From Cliona cf. orientalis (Eukaryota > Porifera > Demospongiae > Clionaida > Clionaidae), in contig OZ005703.1 of NCBI GenBank assembly GCA_963930775.1, positions 6,200,001-6,264,000 on the forward strand: 64,000 bases of DNA, written 5' to 3'. Position numbers and translations under genes: made by a program. The notes under the pieces were generated by a model. That model did no database searches and was not told the DNA's origin. It was given only the letters and a program-made list of their open reading frames with translations. Shown here one piece after another: positions 38,542-53,137 of the stretch; position 1 is the first letter of the stretch, and each line of letters opens with the position of its first letter.

Positions 38542-39915
38542 CTATTGCATTTTGCATACCATTTTTTCTCCAGTTTCAGGACTGGCTCCATTATGATCAC
38601 TTTTGTTGTTGCTAGCCACAGCTCGCCAACTCAAACTACCGCATTTCACCGAAAGGACTTCCTCATCTTTGAGGGAATTGATTTGAAAAGAGGTGAGACA
38701 GGTTCTTGATGGAAACAATCTTTCAGTTAACTCCTCAGTGATCATGAATGTCATCATGATACAGCCCTCTCGGATGTCAGCTAGGTAGAGATCGCTTCTG
38801 CGAACGCCTGGGCCCAGGATGGAAGCAAATGTTCCTCGAAGTTTGTCAAGATCACTAATTGTCACTTCTTCCCATTCCTTGTCGATCTTGATCACCAACT
38901 GCTTCCCTCCTCTCCTTGCTCCACCACCAATTTCGATGTGCTTTTTTCCCTTTGGTAGCCGCTGCTCTGCGTATTTTTTCAAACACGCTTCATACTGGTC
39001 AAGACAATTCCTGGCACTAGCACAATAGCGAAGAATCAGATCTTTGATGATTCCATAGTCGAACCACGAGCATGCTTGAGCGATGACTATCCTAAAGAAA
39101 TCCTCGAAATGTGAAACCTTGCTCAATTCTTCCATTCTCGGCTCCATCACTGGATAAGCACTTTGAAGGTAGAGATTTAATTGTTTGATCTCCACATTGC
39201 TTGTCTTGAAATGATGAGATGTATTACAAACGAAGGTCCCGAACGATCTATGTATCTTCTTGGTGCTCTCTTCATAATCTTCGATGTCATATTCTTCTTC
39301 AAAGGGAATCTCATTTTGAGATGATATAGCAGCAGCTGTTGATATCTTCCTGACAACAGACGTCATCTTCATTCTGGTTGGATTTGGACATTCACCAGCA
39401 CAAAGTGTATAAATAGAGCAAGGGTTTTTACCAGTACAGCCGCAGCCAGGGGCCAGCTCAAAGCACTCGACTTCTGGTCCTGATGAATTTCCTGAATCTG
39501 TTTTTGATAAATAACCCGATTCATTATTGCACTCTCTAGAATCAAGTGCATGTCTTTGTGGCCTGAATTGACTGGCTGCTGGGAGGTTCGGCATATGTGG
39601 CTTTGAATCTATCTCCACCAAATCCTTGGCCACACTATTATCTCGTTCTTTGAGTTTACTAACTAAGTTTTCATATCCTCCAATCCTGTTGACAGCTTCA
39701 GCCAGAGTCGACCAGCTACACTTACCACTGGTGGTATTCTGCTGCCATAAAATGATTGTTTCAGTGAAGCAGCGTGATTGATTTCCCTTGTGTTCATTTT
39801 CGATGGTCTTCAGTTGCTCGTGATCCAGCTTCAGCTGTATTCCAAGCTCAAAATATTTACCTTGTAATGGAATTAGAGTGTGGGTCACATCACGTAGTTC
39901 AGGCATGGAAGACAT
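38542..39915 (-). CDS. Death-domain protein with sponge-type C-terminal region
   Basis: A single-exon frame of 457 residues starting at a clear ATG. Residues about 8-90 fit a Death-domain fold (LIPLQGKYFELGIQLKLDHEQ, CFTETIILWQ, CSWSTLAEAVNRIGGYENL). A middle linker is Ser- and Cys-rich (CGCTGKNPCSIYTLCAGECP) with an acidic EEEYDIEDYEE stretch. The C-terminal half (about 240-440) contains YLQSAYPVMEPRMEELSK, a helical block ending CASARNCLDQYEACL, and a second block with DLYLADIREGCIMMTFMI. I recognise this two-block tail as recurring next to Death domains in sponge and cnidarian proteins, where its role is not known to me. It is probably a cytoplasmic signalling adaptor in an innate-immunity or cell-death setting. 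It sits downstream of ENOSF1 on the same strand with a 661-base gap. Confidence 0.75.
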   Translation of the reverse strand: MSSMPELRDVTHTLIPLQGKYFELGIQLKLDHEQLKTIENEHKGNQSRCFTETIILWQQNTTSGKCSWSTLAEAVNRIGGYENLVSKLKERDNSVAKDLVEIDSKPHMPNLPAASQFRPQRHALDSRECNNESGYLSKTDSGNSSGPEVECFELAPGCGCTGKNPCSIYTLCAGECPNPTRMKMTSVVRKISTAAAISSQNEIPFEEEYDIEDYEESTKKIHRSFGTFVCNTSHHFKTSNVEIKQLNLYLQSAYPVMEPRMEELSKVSHFEDFFRIVIAQACSWFDYGIIKDLILRYCASARNCLDQYEACLKKYAEQRLPKGKKHIEIGGGARRGGKQLVIKIDKEWEEVTISDLDKLRGTFASILGPGVRRSDLYLADIREGCIMMTFMITEELTERLFPSRTCLTSFQINSLKDEEVLSVKCGSLSWRAVASNNKSDHNGASPETGEKMVCKMQ

Positions 39916-40576
39916 GGTTCACAGGTATGGCTAGCTCGGGTTCAGGTTCAGCAATGCTGGATACATTCAACAAATCACTCTCGTGGCAGTACACAACCAT
40001 CATGCACCTTTTGCATCACGTAATATTATAATAATAATAATAATATTATGGTAGGCTGAATCAGTGAATGGGTGTGTAGCTGTGTGGTTTTTTAGGTAGA
40101 GTCCCAGGGACTGCACCTCATCTTGGCCATCACGAGATACTAGATTCTGCTTTAGGCGCTAGGCGGCTAGGCCACTTCATTGTTTCCCAATTTCCATTTC
40201 TGAAAGCCTGGCCATGGGGCATGCGGGCGGGCGGATCTCGTTATGTCATTATCATTATACTATACATATTAGCAACATTGACGACCCATGCCCAAGCTAC
40301 TGTTAGACAACGTACACTATAATGCTGGAAATTGTGGAAAGGATGTGGGCGGGAAATGGGAAACATATTGGGGTGGCCTTATCTCCTCCACGTTGCCAAG
40401 TGTTGCTAAGTACTGGCAAAAATTTAATAGTTAATAGCATGACATCCCACAAAATAAAAAAAAAAACAAACAATAAAGGTTATTGTACACAGCGAGAGGC
40501 CTACAAGTTGCACAGTACAGTAGCTATAATTATTGTAATAAAACTTTTATGTTGTTTGTAAGGGGGAATCGGAATC
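39916..40576. other. Spacer between ENOSF1 and the Death-domain gene
   Basis: Contains an AT repeat (ATAAT units) near 40023-40050 and no coding exon that I can support. Confidence 0.4.
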
Positions 40577-42136
40577 TTAGTGCTTCTTCCAAACTGGGCC
40601 ATTAGGGAACTCATATCGCTGCACTGACTCCGCCTTTATCCGTGCATAACCTGGCGCTTCCGGAGGGAAGTACTGACCACCACGAACTATCACAGGAGAC
40701 ACCATGTGCTCGTGCAGATGGTCAGCATACTCTACCATTCGATTCTCCAAAGATGCGGACGCACAAACATAGTCGAAAATTATCAAGTGTGATACGTACT
40801 CGCACAGCCCAATCCCTCCTGAATGGGGGCAGACTGGCACGTCGAACTTTGCAGCCAGGAGTATCACTGCAATGATCTCATTGACTCCTCCCAGTCGGCA
40901 ACTGTCGATCTGGCAGAAATCCATGGCACCGGCTTCTAGGAACTGCTTGAACATAACACGGTTGTGGCAACATTCCCCAGTGGCAATTCCTATGCCGTAC
41001 TTCCTCAGGGCTTTCCCGATCTTTGCATGTCCGAGAATATCATCACAGCTTGTTGGCTCTTCAATCCACAGCGGCTTATATTTAGCTAACTGCTCCATAT
41101 GAGAAATGGCATAGTCAACATCCCATATCTGTAATAATTGTAATGCACATTCTATGAGTAAATCGTAATACATTTGAGCAAATTATAATAAAATATTATA
41201 ATGATGTCAAATATAGTTATCCTTTGCAACATTAATTTTAATACAGATAGGCCTACAATCTTACCATAACTTGTAGCCCTAATCAAGAGTTTAGAAGCTA
41301 ATAGGTGCATGCTCATGTGTTTCAATGAAAAGAATAAAATCAATTATGCCTACCTGATTAACATCCATCATCAGAGGGGCTTCCCAGCCGACTTCTTCTC
41401 TAATGATTTCAGCTCTTCTTGCATCATCTTCAACATCAAGGCCAACCTTCATCTTGAATCGAGTGAATCCAGAGCCGAGTGCCTGTCGACACAAACGCCG
41501 AATCTTGTCTTCATCATATCCAAGCCATCCTATTGAAGTGATATAAGCCGGGTATCCCTTTTCTTCCATCTCTCTCACGCGCTGTCCTCGCGTGGGGGCA
41601 TTCTTCATCAACAGTGCAATCGCTTCTTCCTTCGTCATGACATCTGTCATGTGCGTAAAGTCGACAAGCGATACAATCTCTTCTGGGCTTAAGTCACAAA
41701 GTACCCTCCATATTGGCTTATTTTCAATCTTTCCCCAGAGATCCCAAAGGGCATTGATGATTCCAGCAGTTGCTATATGCACAGCACCTTTTTCAGGACC
41801 AATCCATCGTAATTGACTCTCATTCACGAGATCGTGCCAGAACCTACCGAAGTCGGTGTAAATACTCAATAGGGATTTTCCCACCACTAGAGACGATAGA
41901 GCCTTGATGGCCTCGACTATGATCTCCGTGCCTCTGCCCAAAGTGAACGTGTAACCTTCTCCATCGTGTTCCACACCTTTCACGGAGATAGTGACGTACG
42001 CAGCGGCGAAGTCCGGGGCTTTATGGACTGCGTCGGAAGGTGCATTAGCTTCTGCGTTTGGAAAGCGGACATCGACCGACTCGATGCTCTCGATGATCGC
42101 TCGAGAACTGAGCTTCCCTCTCAGACTGGAGAACAT
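40577..42136 (-). CDS. ENOSF1: L-fuconate dehydratase / mitochondrial enolase superfamily member 1
   Basis: Two exons, 42136-41354 and 41128-40577, with a phase-0 GT-AG intron, make 444 residues, as expected for ENOSF1. The enolase-superfamily barrel is complete: the KMK pair (Lys228, Lys230), metal ligands Asp258 (MMDVNQ), a Glu in WIEEP (about 284) and Glu313 (GECCHNR), and the general-base His363 in PHSGGIGLCEY. These match L-fuconate dehydratases, which remove water from L-fuconate to give 2-keto-3-deoxy-L-fuconate. The N-terminal capping domain (VDVRFPNAEANAPSDAVH) is intact. A CGACCCTTTACC motif lies about 60 bases upstream of the ATG. The gene follows CAPSL-C on the same strand. Confidence 0.93.
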
Positions 42137-42191
42137 GTTGGCATTGGAAGGGGGCGTATCCCTATCCGACCGCCGAGGGCAATATCATAAC

Positions 42192-42203
42192 GGTAAAGGG
42201 TCG
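42192..42203 (-). promoter_or_regulatory. CGACCCTTTACC motif upstream of ENOSF1
   Basis: Exact 12-base motif 56-67 bases upstream of the ENOSF1 ATG, read in the gene's direction and followed by GTTA. It parallels the CAPSL-A promoter copy. Confidence 0.45.
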
Positions 42204-42528
42204 TCACGTGTAGACTCTACCCCAGTAGTATACTGACACATACCCCTATAGTATCCTGCCAGGATGCCCCAGTAGTATCCTGAAAGATACCCTAGAGGCG
42301 TCCTCATTTCAACTGATACACAGAGTGGAACACTATTATAAAAGTACAGTACAAAACGGGGTATTAGATTAAAACTGTGTATAAAATAATAATTAGTAAT
42401 AACCAGTCCAGCTATTAATTTTGTATTAATAACCAATTGGAAAATGAAAGAAAAAGGACTAAAGTTACACTACATTGTTTCATTGGCACCAGTCCTGGCA
42501 GTTAATTGTACAAAGACTATCCGTGATT

Positions 42529-45103
<2,575 letters not shown>

Positions 45104-45324
45104 GGCTGCCTCTTTTCTAGATCACTTTTCAGGTGCTGGATATGATATTATAACGAGAAGTCAACTCTCGAGTTTGAAAATGTGGGATCGGGACAAAGGA
45201 CAGGAAATCAGCTCAGAACACTAATAGTTACGTAATGCTGATAGCGTAGCGGCGCGCGCTTGGCCACGCCCTAGCACTAGCTCCACCCACTTCAACTTGT
45301 ATGCAACTGCGCTGTTTCTTGGAC
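45104..45324. promoter_or_regulatory. Shared head-to-head promoter of CAPSL-C and MTAP
   Basis: A 221-base interval between divergent ATGs. It includes a GC-rich stretch (GCGGCGCGCGCTTGG near 45250) and no TATA box that I can see. Shared control of the two genes is inference from spacing. Confidence 0.5.
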
Positions 45325-48300
45325 ATGTCAGTGAAGGTACACTTTTATATTCTGAAAGCTCCAGAGAAATTAATATTTTGAATGCAGATAGGCATCATCG
45401 GAGGTACTGGACTGGATGATCCAGATATCCTTCAAGAGAGGCAGGAAATACTTGCCGACACGCCGTATGGAAAGGTAGGACAACTAGATGATGAATGAGG
45501 ACATAAAATGAAAAGTATTGCACCGTGAAAGTTAATGGCTACTGCTCGAAAAGTGTAGTACTAAATTATAGCTTCATCATGATCAAGCATTACTCAGCTG
45601 GTGTACATGGTAAAGGGTCGTCGTACACATAAGTATTCACTCCAATTCTGCGCATGCGTATTAAAATTGACCATTTGTATTGCAGCCCTCGGATGCCCTC
45701 ATCACTGGAAAGATTGAAGGAGTTCCCTGTGTCCTCCTAGCAAGGTGAACATTAGAATCTTATGACATTGTTCTGCATGAGTACGTGAATGCATTGCCAA
45801 GACTTCAAGTACTATTGCACGCAAAGAGAGTTAAATATTTACTTATGCTTGTTCTTAATAACTAGATGAAATACCATTGGATAGGTTTTAATACTGGGAA
45901 TCAATTAGATACATGCAAAAAAAAATAATTTATTTATGCTTGTTAATTCTGCTTACCGAATTATCTAGATGAAATACCATTGGACAGGTTTTAATACTGG
46001 GAATCGATTAGATGCAAATTGCAAGTTTAGTACAATCTGTATCTGCACACCCCCGGCCCCCTCCCCCTTTCTATTATCTCTCGACACCCGCAGACACGGT
46101 CGCAAACACCAGCACATGCCAAGCCACGTCAACTACCGAGCCAACATTGACGCTCTTCGCCAGCAGGGCTGCACACACATCATCGCCACGACAGCCTGTG
46201 GCTCCCTCCGGGAACACATACACCCCGGGGACATCGTCATACTGGACCAATTCATAGACCGCACCCACAGACGAGATCAGACGTTTTACGATGGCCGGGA
46301 TGGTAGTCCAGCTGGAATATGCCACCTTCAGATGGATAGGCCTTTCTGTGAACACACAAGGTCTGTGTGTTTAGACGCATAGAATATTATTTTTGTTCTC
46401 CTACCTAGGGTGAGCCCAACATACTTTCTGGATGAGTCAGTGAGCTCAACTTATATAGCTGTTGAGTGCTGTTCTATGCACAAAAATCCCATCATTTTGT
46501 GCAAGATGAAAACTTTTAATGGAAAAATTTACGAATATTATGGTATATCTTATAGTGGTTGCCATCTCATACCCAAAGTATTATGTTATACTCATCCTCA
46601 GATTGGAGAACATGCAGTCTGTATCCATATAAACGTATAATGTCCCCTATAGAGTTGGAAATCATCTCTCGTCAACTTCTAACTTACTAGGTCTGTGCTT
46701 GTAGAAACGGCGAAGAAGCTGGGGCTGAAGTGCCACGATCGAGGCACAACAGTGACCATCGAGGGCCCGAGATTCTCGAGCAAAGCGGAGAGTGTGATGT
46801 TCAGAGGGTGGGGGTGTGACGTGGTGAACATGACGACCGTTCCCGAGGTCTGTCTGGCCAAAGAGGCTGGGATATGCTACGCCAGCATCGGCCTGCCCAC
46901 CGACTATGACTCGTGGAAGGATGAACCAGTAAGCAAGTATATATTATATTGTAGCCTCGTACCCAGACATGATAGCTCAGCTGGCTAATATTATGGATGG
47001 AGGCCTTAACCATGTTTATTCATTAGCAACCAAAATTTTAATCGTTATACTGTGTTTTGCAAGTCAGTTGTCCATGCAGTGGAAAGGGTAAATAGGCAGT
47101 GGCTCTCAAGTGCTTAATTCAGTTATACTACAAGTCACAAAGGCTGTCAGTTTATATAGTGACAGAGATAGGTACCATTCCCTAACTCTTCTATCTAGAC
47201 AACTGACCTGCATAGTACAGTATGTACGTACTAGAAGCACCACAGATCTGAATGCAACTGAAACATTGAAGAGCTGGGAGGCCCTGGGGATGAGGCTAAT
47301 ATTACTAAGGCATTAAGTGGCTCCGCCTTTTGTAAGGTTCGTGTTAGTAGAACAGAAATAACACTCTAAGCAGGAAGTGGGGCAGTTTCCACCAAATATT
47401 TCAGATTTGATAAAGCGTCTTCTGGAGCTTCCATGCAATAAGAGGATGGGAGTGAAAATACAACAAGATTTACAAGCTTGGAACATAATTGCTTGTCTTC
47501 ACAGCTGTACAAGTATGCACTTCTAAATCCTTTAATCCATGCATTAATACTTTAGCTCTATTATGAATTATATACCGGGAGTACATACTGGCAAATTTAT
47601 GACTATTATAGCAATAGACGTGACATCTTGGAGATCTAAAATGTACTATAATTATAGTTGTGGTGCAAATTACAATGGTTCTAAAAATGTGCAACAAAGT
47701 TAGTTATATTTAGTTTTTAAATAATTTTCTTGCTTTGATCTTGACTGCCGTGTGTGTGTGGAGGATTAATTAAAAAAAAATATTAACAGCTATCCACCAA
47801 AATTGCATTCTGGGGACGTTTTGATCAATTACGTAATCATATTAAGTACAACTGTTTTCTCTTCCTGTATGTATACATGTATGTATGTGTGTATAAATTT
47901 GCCGATCGTGCACAAACTAAACACAAAGGCATGCACGCATCACCTGCGTGGGTTGCAGCCTCTTTGATCACTTTAGTCGGGGAAGGCCACCATTGAATAA
48001 AAGGAAGTCCTATAACCGAACTTCAAAACCTCCTCCGGAGACATCAATAGGCTATTGTTTGTACTGGTTAGCGTTAATAAAAAGACCCTGCGACTGACTG
48101 CACTTTTGCTTAAAATTGTGTTTTTGTTGTGCTGGCATGGTTAGTCAGCGGAAGTGTGAGCATATATAGGCACCCAAGCCATAATGGATAATAATATGTA
48201 TTATTATACATCATACTTTGTGCGAGTGTACAGTATAGTATGTAAGGCCACTTGCATGTGAAGCACCTATATATGTGCACAAACACACGAGACGTGACGG

Positions 48301-50452
48301 GAGGGTATAGTTTGGGTGGAGCCCGTGGCCACATCAAAGCACATGGATTATCCCTATTCCCACAGCAAAGGAAACTCTGTACTGAAGGCGACATTGCCTT
48401 AGGGAGAACACTGATATAATTATACACATCCCAGAGTATGTGTCTTTCCCTCCTATATACATGTGTACCATAAGATAAACATACACACGTGTAATATGAT
48501 GGGAAAGCTTACGTACAATGTTCAATATACACACAAAAAAACATGTTCATCACTGTTGACTAGTTCGGCATAGGGTTCTCACAACATCACAACAGTTTAT
48601 TGATAGCAGGACTATAATAAGTATTGACTATAGACCTTTAGATGGTCAACAAGAAGGGACAAAAGCACAACAGTCATGTCCTCTCTCTCGACATTTCCAT
48701 GATTCCCTCCAAGTATACCATGGAGAGTCTACACAAAGGAGCTCCGAGTCATGATCTCGTTTGCAGATGCTACAGTGTATAATTATTATTATGCATGACT
48801 ATGCAAAAATTCATCTTTGTGTTGATCCTCCAGTGTACGTGTCTCTGATTTTTCCGTCCAATCTTGCCTACAGACAGGATGTGATGTTAGAAAGTCTATA
48901 ATGATTATATTTCTGTGTGTAGAGGTCTTTAGACTCTATAAAGGAACAGGCACTAGGGGTGTCCCAAAGTTAGCCAAATCACGAAGATTATCGTACACAA
49001 TATAGTATTGTGTAGTTGCGAGTAAGCCTTCTTTCCCTCTCCAAACACACACATAGTAATTAATAAGGGTATTTTTCAAGTCTCCCCCAAGTAAGCGTGT
49101 TTTGCAAGGGGGGCGTACGTAATGGAAACCCCCCCCCCCTTACTATGTATGTGCATATGATGACTGCATGATTCAAAATCCCCCCTGGAGTAAACATAAT
49201 ATTATTTGCTAAGGGGAAACGCAATAGAAAAACTTCTCCCACTGTGTGTGTGCATGTGCACGCACAATCTATAATAATAACTCGCCTCGCATGTGTAGCG
49301 CCCATCCCCAGGCTTTCTGATAATTGATTGTCCCCCTGCAAGTGCAAAAGGTCAAGTGGGGCCTGCATGCGTGGGGACAAGATGGGTACGGAATAAGCAA
49401 CTTAAGAATTTATAATAATTATGTCACTCTGTGTCCGAGTGCTTGCAGTGTGCATGCGCGTATCCTTTGCACAAGTACACGCTCCTTGCATGGTGTGTGA
49501 GCACATGAGTGCTAGGCTAAGCTTGGGTATGTTTGTACAGTATGTGTAGGTGTCACTGTGAGTGTGTGTGTGTGTGTGTGCCCTTGGTATGGTGTGCACG
49601 TGTGTCTAAGTGCTCGCATGCGCTCATGTTTGTATGATGCAAGTGTGTGTGTGTGTGTGTGTGTGCGAGAGAGAGCTAGAGCTTGTGTATGGTATCGTGT
49701 TTGTATAGGGTCATTAGTAGGTATAATATTTACGTCTCGACTAGCCCACTATTTACCCTCATGTGCCGCTGTGGCCGCGTACATGTAGTCACCGATACAA
49801 TCCATCATCCATCGCCAGGTCAATAACAACAACATTGGACAACACTGCCAGTCGTGATGGGGCACGCTGCCACCACTAATTAAATAAATGTGTTTTGAGT
49901 TGATTAATTGTTATCCCTGGCCTTTCAGTGATGACTCCTAATATACATGTAGGCATGGCCAGCCACTTAGAAGCGGTTCTGAGCTGAACTCCTACTATAA
50001 CATATAATTATAGGATCTGTACTGATCGGCACTGTATCACTCCTCTACTGGGTAAAATTATTAATAAACTGCTTGCAAGCTGAAATACTAAATCTGCATG
50101 GAATATTGGAAATCCGGGAATGGACCTGAAAGTGAGGCGCTAATCCATAATAATAATATAACCTAAAAAAATTGATAAAAATTCCTTAGAACACCTTGAA
50201 AAACATATTAGCACAACTAATTATAGCTTATATGTCTACTAGGTAACTGTAGAGATGGTACTGAAGACCCTGAAACTGAATGGAGCTAATGCCACCAAGC
50301 TGATCCTCGCAGTCGTGCCCGAGATAGCCAAGCAAGACTGGACTAAAACAAGACAGGAGCTCAAGGTAAAAATCAGAGAGAGAATTCACAGAGGTAGCTA
50401 TATTATACAGCAGCTACTGTCTCATCCTTCCTGGTTTTTCAAAATTGCATGA
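45325..50452 (+). CDS. MTAP: S-methyl-5'-thioadenosine phosphorylase
   Basis: Exons 45325-45336 (MSVK), 45388-45474, 45686-45744, 46094-46360, 46691-46928 and 50243 onward join in phase into a clear MTAP. It shows the phosphate-binding start [71 protein letters not shown] and TDYDSWK. The enzyme splits methylthioadenosine with phosphate into adenine and methylthioribose-1-phosphate (methionine salvage). The last part is uncertain. After QELK at 50365 there is a possible donor (GTAAAA), but the frame can also run on to a stop at 50452, adding 28 residues unlike the human tail. A missing short final exon is quite possible. The last intron, 3.3 kb, is unusually long for this window. Confidence 0.92.
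45609..45620 (-). promoter_or_regulatory. CGACCCTTTACC motif in MTAP intron
   Basis: Exact copy of the 12-base motif, read on the minus strand, between MTAP exons 2 and 3. An NRF1-like CTGCGCATGCG string is 30 bases further on. It might mark an alternative start site. Confidence 0.3.
46929..50242 (+). other. Large MTAP intron
   Basis: A 3.3 kb intron. It holds the dispersed repeat copy at about 47040-47160 and TG microsatellites at about 49558-49580 and 49640-49665. A pair of ORF-poor stretches shows no sign of nested genes. Confidence 0.5.
47040..47160. repeat. Dispersed repeat shared with 23.14-23.30 kb
   Basis: Carries GGAAAGGGTAAATAGGCAGT and CTCAAGTGCTTAATTCAG, nearly identical to the copy in the CAPSL-B intron. 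Confidence 0.55.
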
Positions 50453-51004
50453 ACATTGAAAAATAAAACTGGATGCATATGGGATGAGCTCGGAGCACAG
50501 TATTTCTCGTACCTTTAATAGACATAATATGTAAGACAGCCGAAGATATCTTGATTAGTAGGGGCGTCCTCTTTTCCTAGTGGAAAGCCACTGAAGAAAA
50601 TGGGAGCCTAAGGGTGGGGATCAAGATACAATTTTTATACAAGTAAATTGAACCAGGGAATTGAACGTGATTATAGTTGATCGGGGTGGATAATATTATT
50701 ATGAGAAACAAGCAACTTTCATGTCCTGGATGTTTGGAAAACTTATAGTCAAGATGCAGTGATTTCATATCCATGTATACATAAGCGTGTGGGAAAGGGG
50801 CGGGCCGGCTGGATATCATAACAAATCGAAGACAGGTGTGCCCCAAGCATGGCGAGTTCACATCCTCCTGTCTAGGTGAATCAATATCCACATCTATCCT
50901 TTCTTCCTAAACTAATAAATTATATACATGAACTTTGGGAAAGCCAGCTAGAGAAGAGGAGCCAACTACGCTGCACTGCACACTATAATAATTATAGTGC
51001 TTTG

Positions 51005-51082
51005 GATATATATCCTATGACATCATCATGATAATAACATCCTTGATATATCCTATGACATCATCATGATAATAACATCCTT
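51005..51082. repeat. Two-copy tandem duplication, about 40 bases
   Basis: The block containing CCTATGACATCATCATGATA is repeated back-to-back, with the second copy almost identical to the first, so the duplication is recent. Confidence 0.75.
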
Positions 51083-51204
51083 GTGGGTGTAATTTTTGTG
51101 TCCACACAATAATATCATCACGTTTGTTCGTGGGTGTGATGATGGATGTGGCTACACACTGGTGTATACAAAAGCTTGTTTTACATATTATTAATTTTGG
51201 GAAA

Positions 51205-51393
51205 TACCGTAGTTGTCCTGGGCAAGTGCCCACTCCTGGGTAAGTGCCCATGTACCGCATTTCAAGAGGCCGCTGCACTGTAGCAGTTTCTATACAAATG
51301 TATGGGATTTTGATCCTGGGTAAGCGCTCATGCGGACCAAAATTGCAGGTTATGTTTAAGTGCCCATGGCCACTTACCTGGGACACTACAGTA
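51205..51393. mobile_element. Miniature element with TACYGTAG ends
   Basis: The left end reads TACCGTAGTTGTCCTGGGCA and the right end on the other strand TACTGTAGTGTCCCAGGTAA. Inside are further copies of CTGGGTAAGTGCCCATG in both orientations. It is non-coding. Confidence 0.6.
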
Positions 51394-51587
51394 ATGCCAA
51401 GCAGTAACTATCGAGTTCCAATTGTATTGATTATAGTTAATTGGCGGGAAGTACACAAGACGTTGATGTCAACGGGAGGTGATTTAAGGTGAAACCTACA
51501 TGCACATGCATATGTCATCTAACATGTTCATCCCATCGTGCACACCTGTGGATGAGATGAAAATTTGACGGAATTAAGTATACTTTT

Positions 51588-51960
51588 TAATTTACCGTCA
51601 AATAACTCATAAACACATAGTAAATACGTGCATGGTTAGATACTTTGTATGCTTTTTATATAATTATACATGGTCGCGGATGAGAGCAGCATATAATTTA
51701 CCGTCAAGCAATTCCTATAAACACAGCATCACAGAAACATGATTTCATGTGCTTAGACGAGATAAAATGATTGGATATAATTTACCGTCAAGTAATTCTT
51801 ACAAACAATCAAAAATAGTGTCTTAGAAATGCGTAATCATACGTGATTTCGTGTGCTCACAGATGAGCTGCATAATTTACCGTCGAGCAATTCTCATAAA
51901 CACAGTTGAGGATGGTATCTTAGAAACGTTACCAATTTCTCACGGATATAATACGGTAGG
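51588..51960. repeat. Degenerate tandem repeat, about 85-105 base unit
   Basis: TAATTTACCGTCAAG followed by AATTCTTATAAACAC recurs at about 51588, 51693, 51777 and 51872. Each copy is preceded by a GATGAG-like string. The units have diverged, so this is an old minisatellite-like array. Confidence 0.7.
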
Positions 51961-52947
51961 TCCTGAGCTCATTCTGGTGTGGGCGTCATGCATGGAGTTC
52001 ATGAACTTGTAGTAAATTTCCAATTGGATTCCTTTGGGCCACGTCATAGGAGCCAGTGCATTGTTAAGTTGCGTGCATAAGTCGTAGTTGGGGCCAGTGC
52101 GTGCTCATGTGGGTACTTTAATAATACAATAATTTTTCTTCTTTAATATTTATTTTATTGTAGCATCTTGCATGTGTACAATTGAATTTGGAAAAAAGCT
52201 ACTCTATTATATATTGTATTATTCTTTCTAAATGTATATTTCCCAAAGTACGTATGTGAAGCAGCACTAAAGTTGCATGTAGTTTCATGTCCATGCACAT
52301 GTGAATGGACTGCCATACAGCAATCATATTAGTGGTAATTCCCACAGGTAGATATCTCATGATCAGGCGCCTGACAGAGCGCTGTTCCCTGCATCATGAT
52401 TGCAATTCCACGACCACGCATACCAGCCCAAAATGCACAATTTTTTTACCCATTAACAATGTCGATCCTGTACCATTTCGGAGTACAAATCACAAACTTG
52501 TGAAATTAAAATCGCAGAAGTACCTTCCGATAATTATTGTCACCCTAAGGTATCCCCCCTTTTAAAGCCATCTGTGCGGTTAATACCATGCCTGGACATC
52601 TAGTAAACTGTCGGTTGATTACAAATAAATAATACCCTTTTAGCCATCCCATGGATATAATATTATAGACGCCTAGCTACATGTGGTGCGCACTCTGTTG
52701 TATATGTGATTTCATGTCCATACGCTGCCACACGCCACACGTGTGCATGGATTTGCACTGGGTGGGTGGTTTGGAGGGCGAGTGCCGTCTATCGGGAGGA
52801 GGAAGAAACGAAGTCATTCAGTAGGATATCCACAGTACCTGTAAGTTCACATCAACATGGTGGACTGCTGAATGTACGGAAGTGTATTAGTCTAAACCAC
52901 GGCTAGCACATCACCAGCTGCATAACCCCAGCCATGACAATATTGAC

Positions 52948-53137
52948 AAGTCTATAGCTGATGGGCATCCCAATTGAAAACCATCTTTCTATAGATACAC
53001 TTTTGGCAGTGCAGGGATTAATCGACACAAGATTATCATGATAAGTCTATAGCTGATGGACATCCCAATTGAAAACCATCTTTCTATAGATAAACTTTTT
53101 GGCAATGCAGGGATTAATCGACACAAGATCATCAATT
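52948..53137. repeat. Two-copy tandem duplication, 95 bases
   Basis: The block starting AAGTCTATAGCTGATGG and ending GGGATTAATCGACACAAGAT occurs at 52948 and 53043 with only a few differences. Confidence 0.8.

Noticed and set aside
42185-42436. Minus-strand frame upstream of ENOSF1
   Set aside because: Built on short imperfect repeats (CAGTAGTATCCTG units near 42220-42310) and includes the promoter motif; no evidence for coding.
49060-49380. 106-codon minus-strand frame in the MTAP intron
   Set aside because: Low-complexity and Pro/Cys-rich from poly-C and CA tracts; no splice signals or family match.
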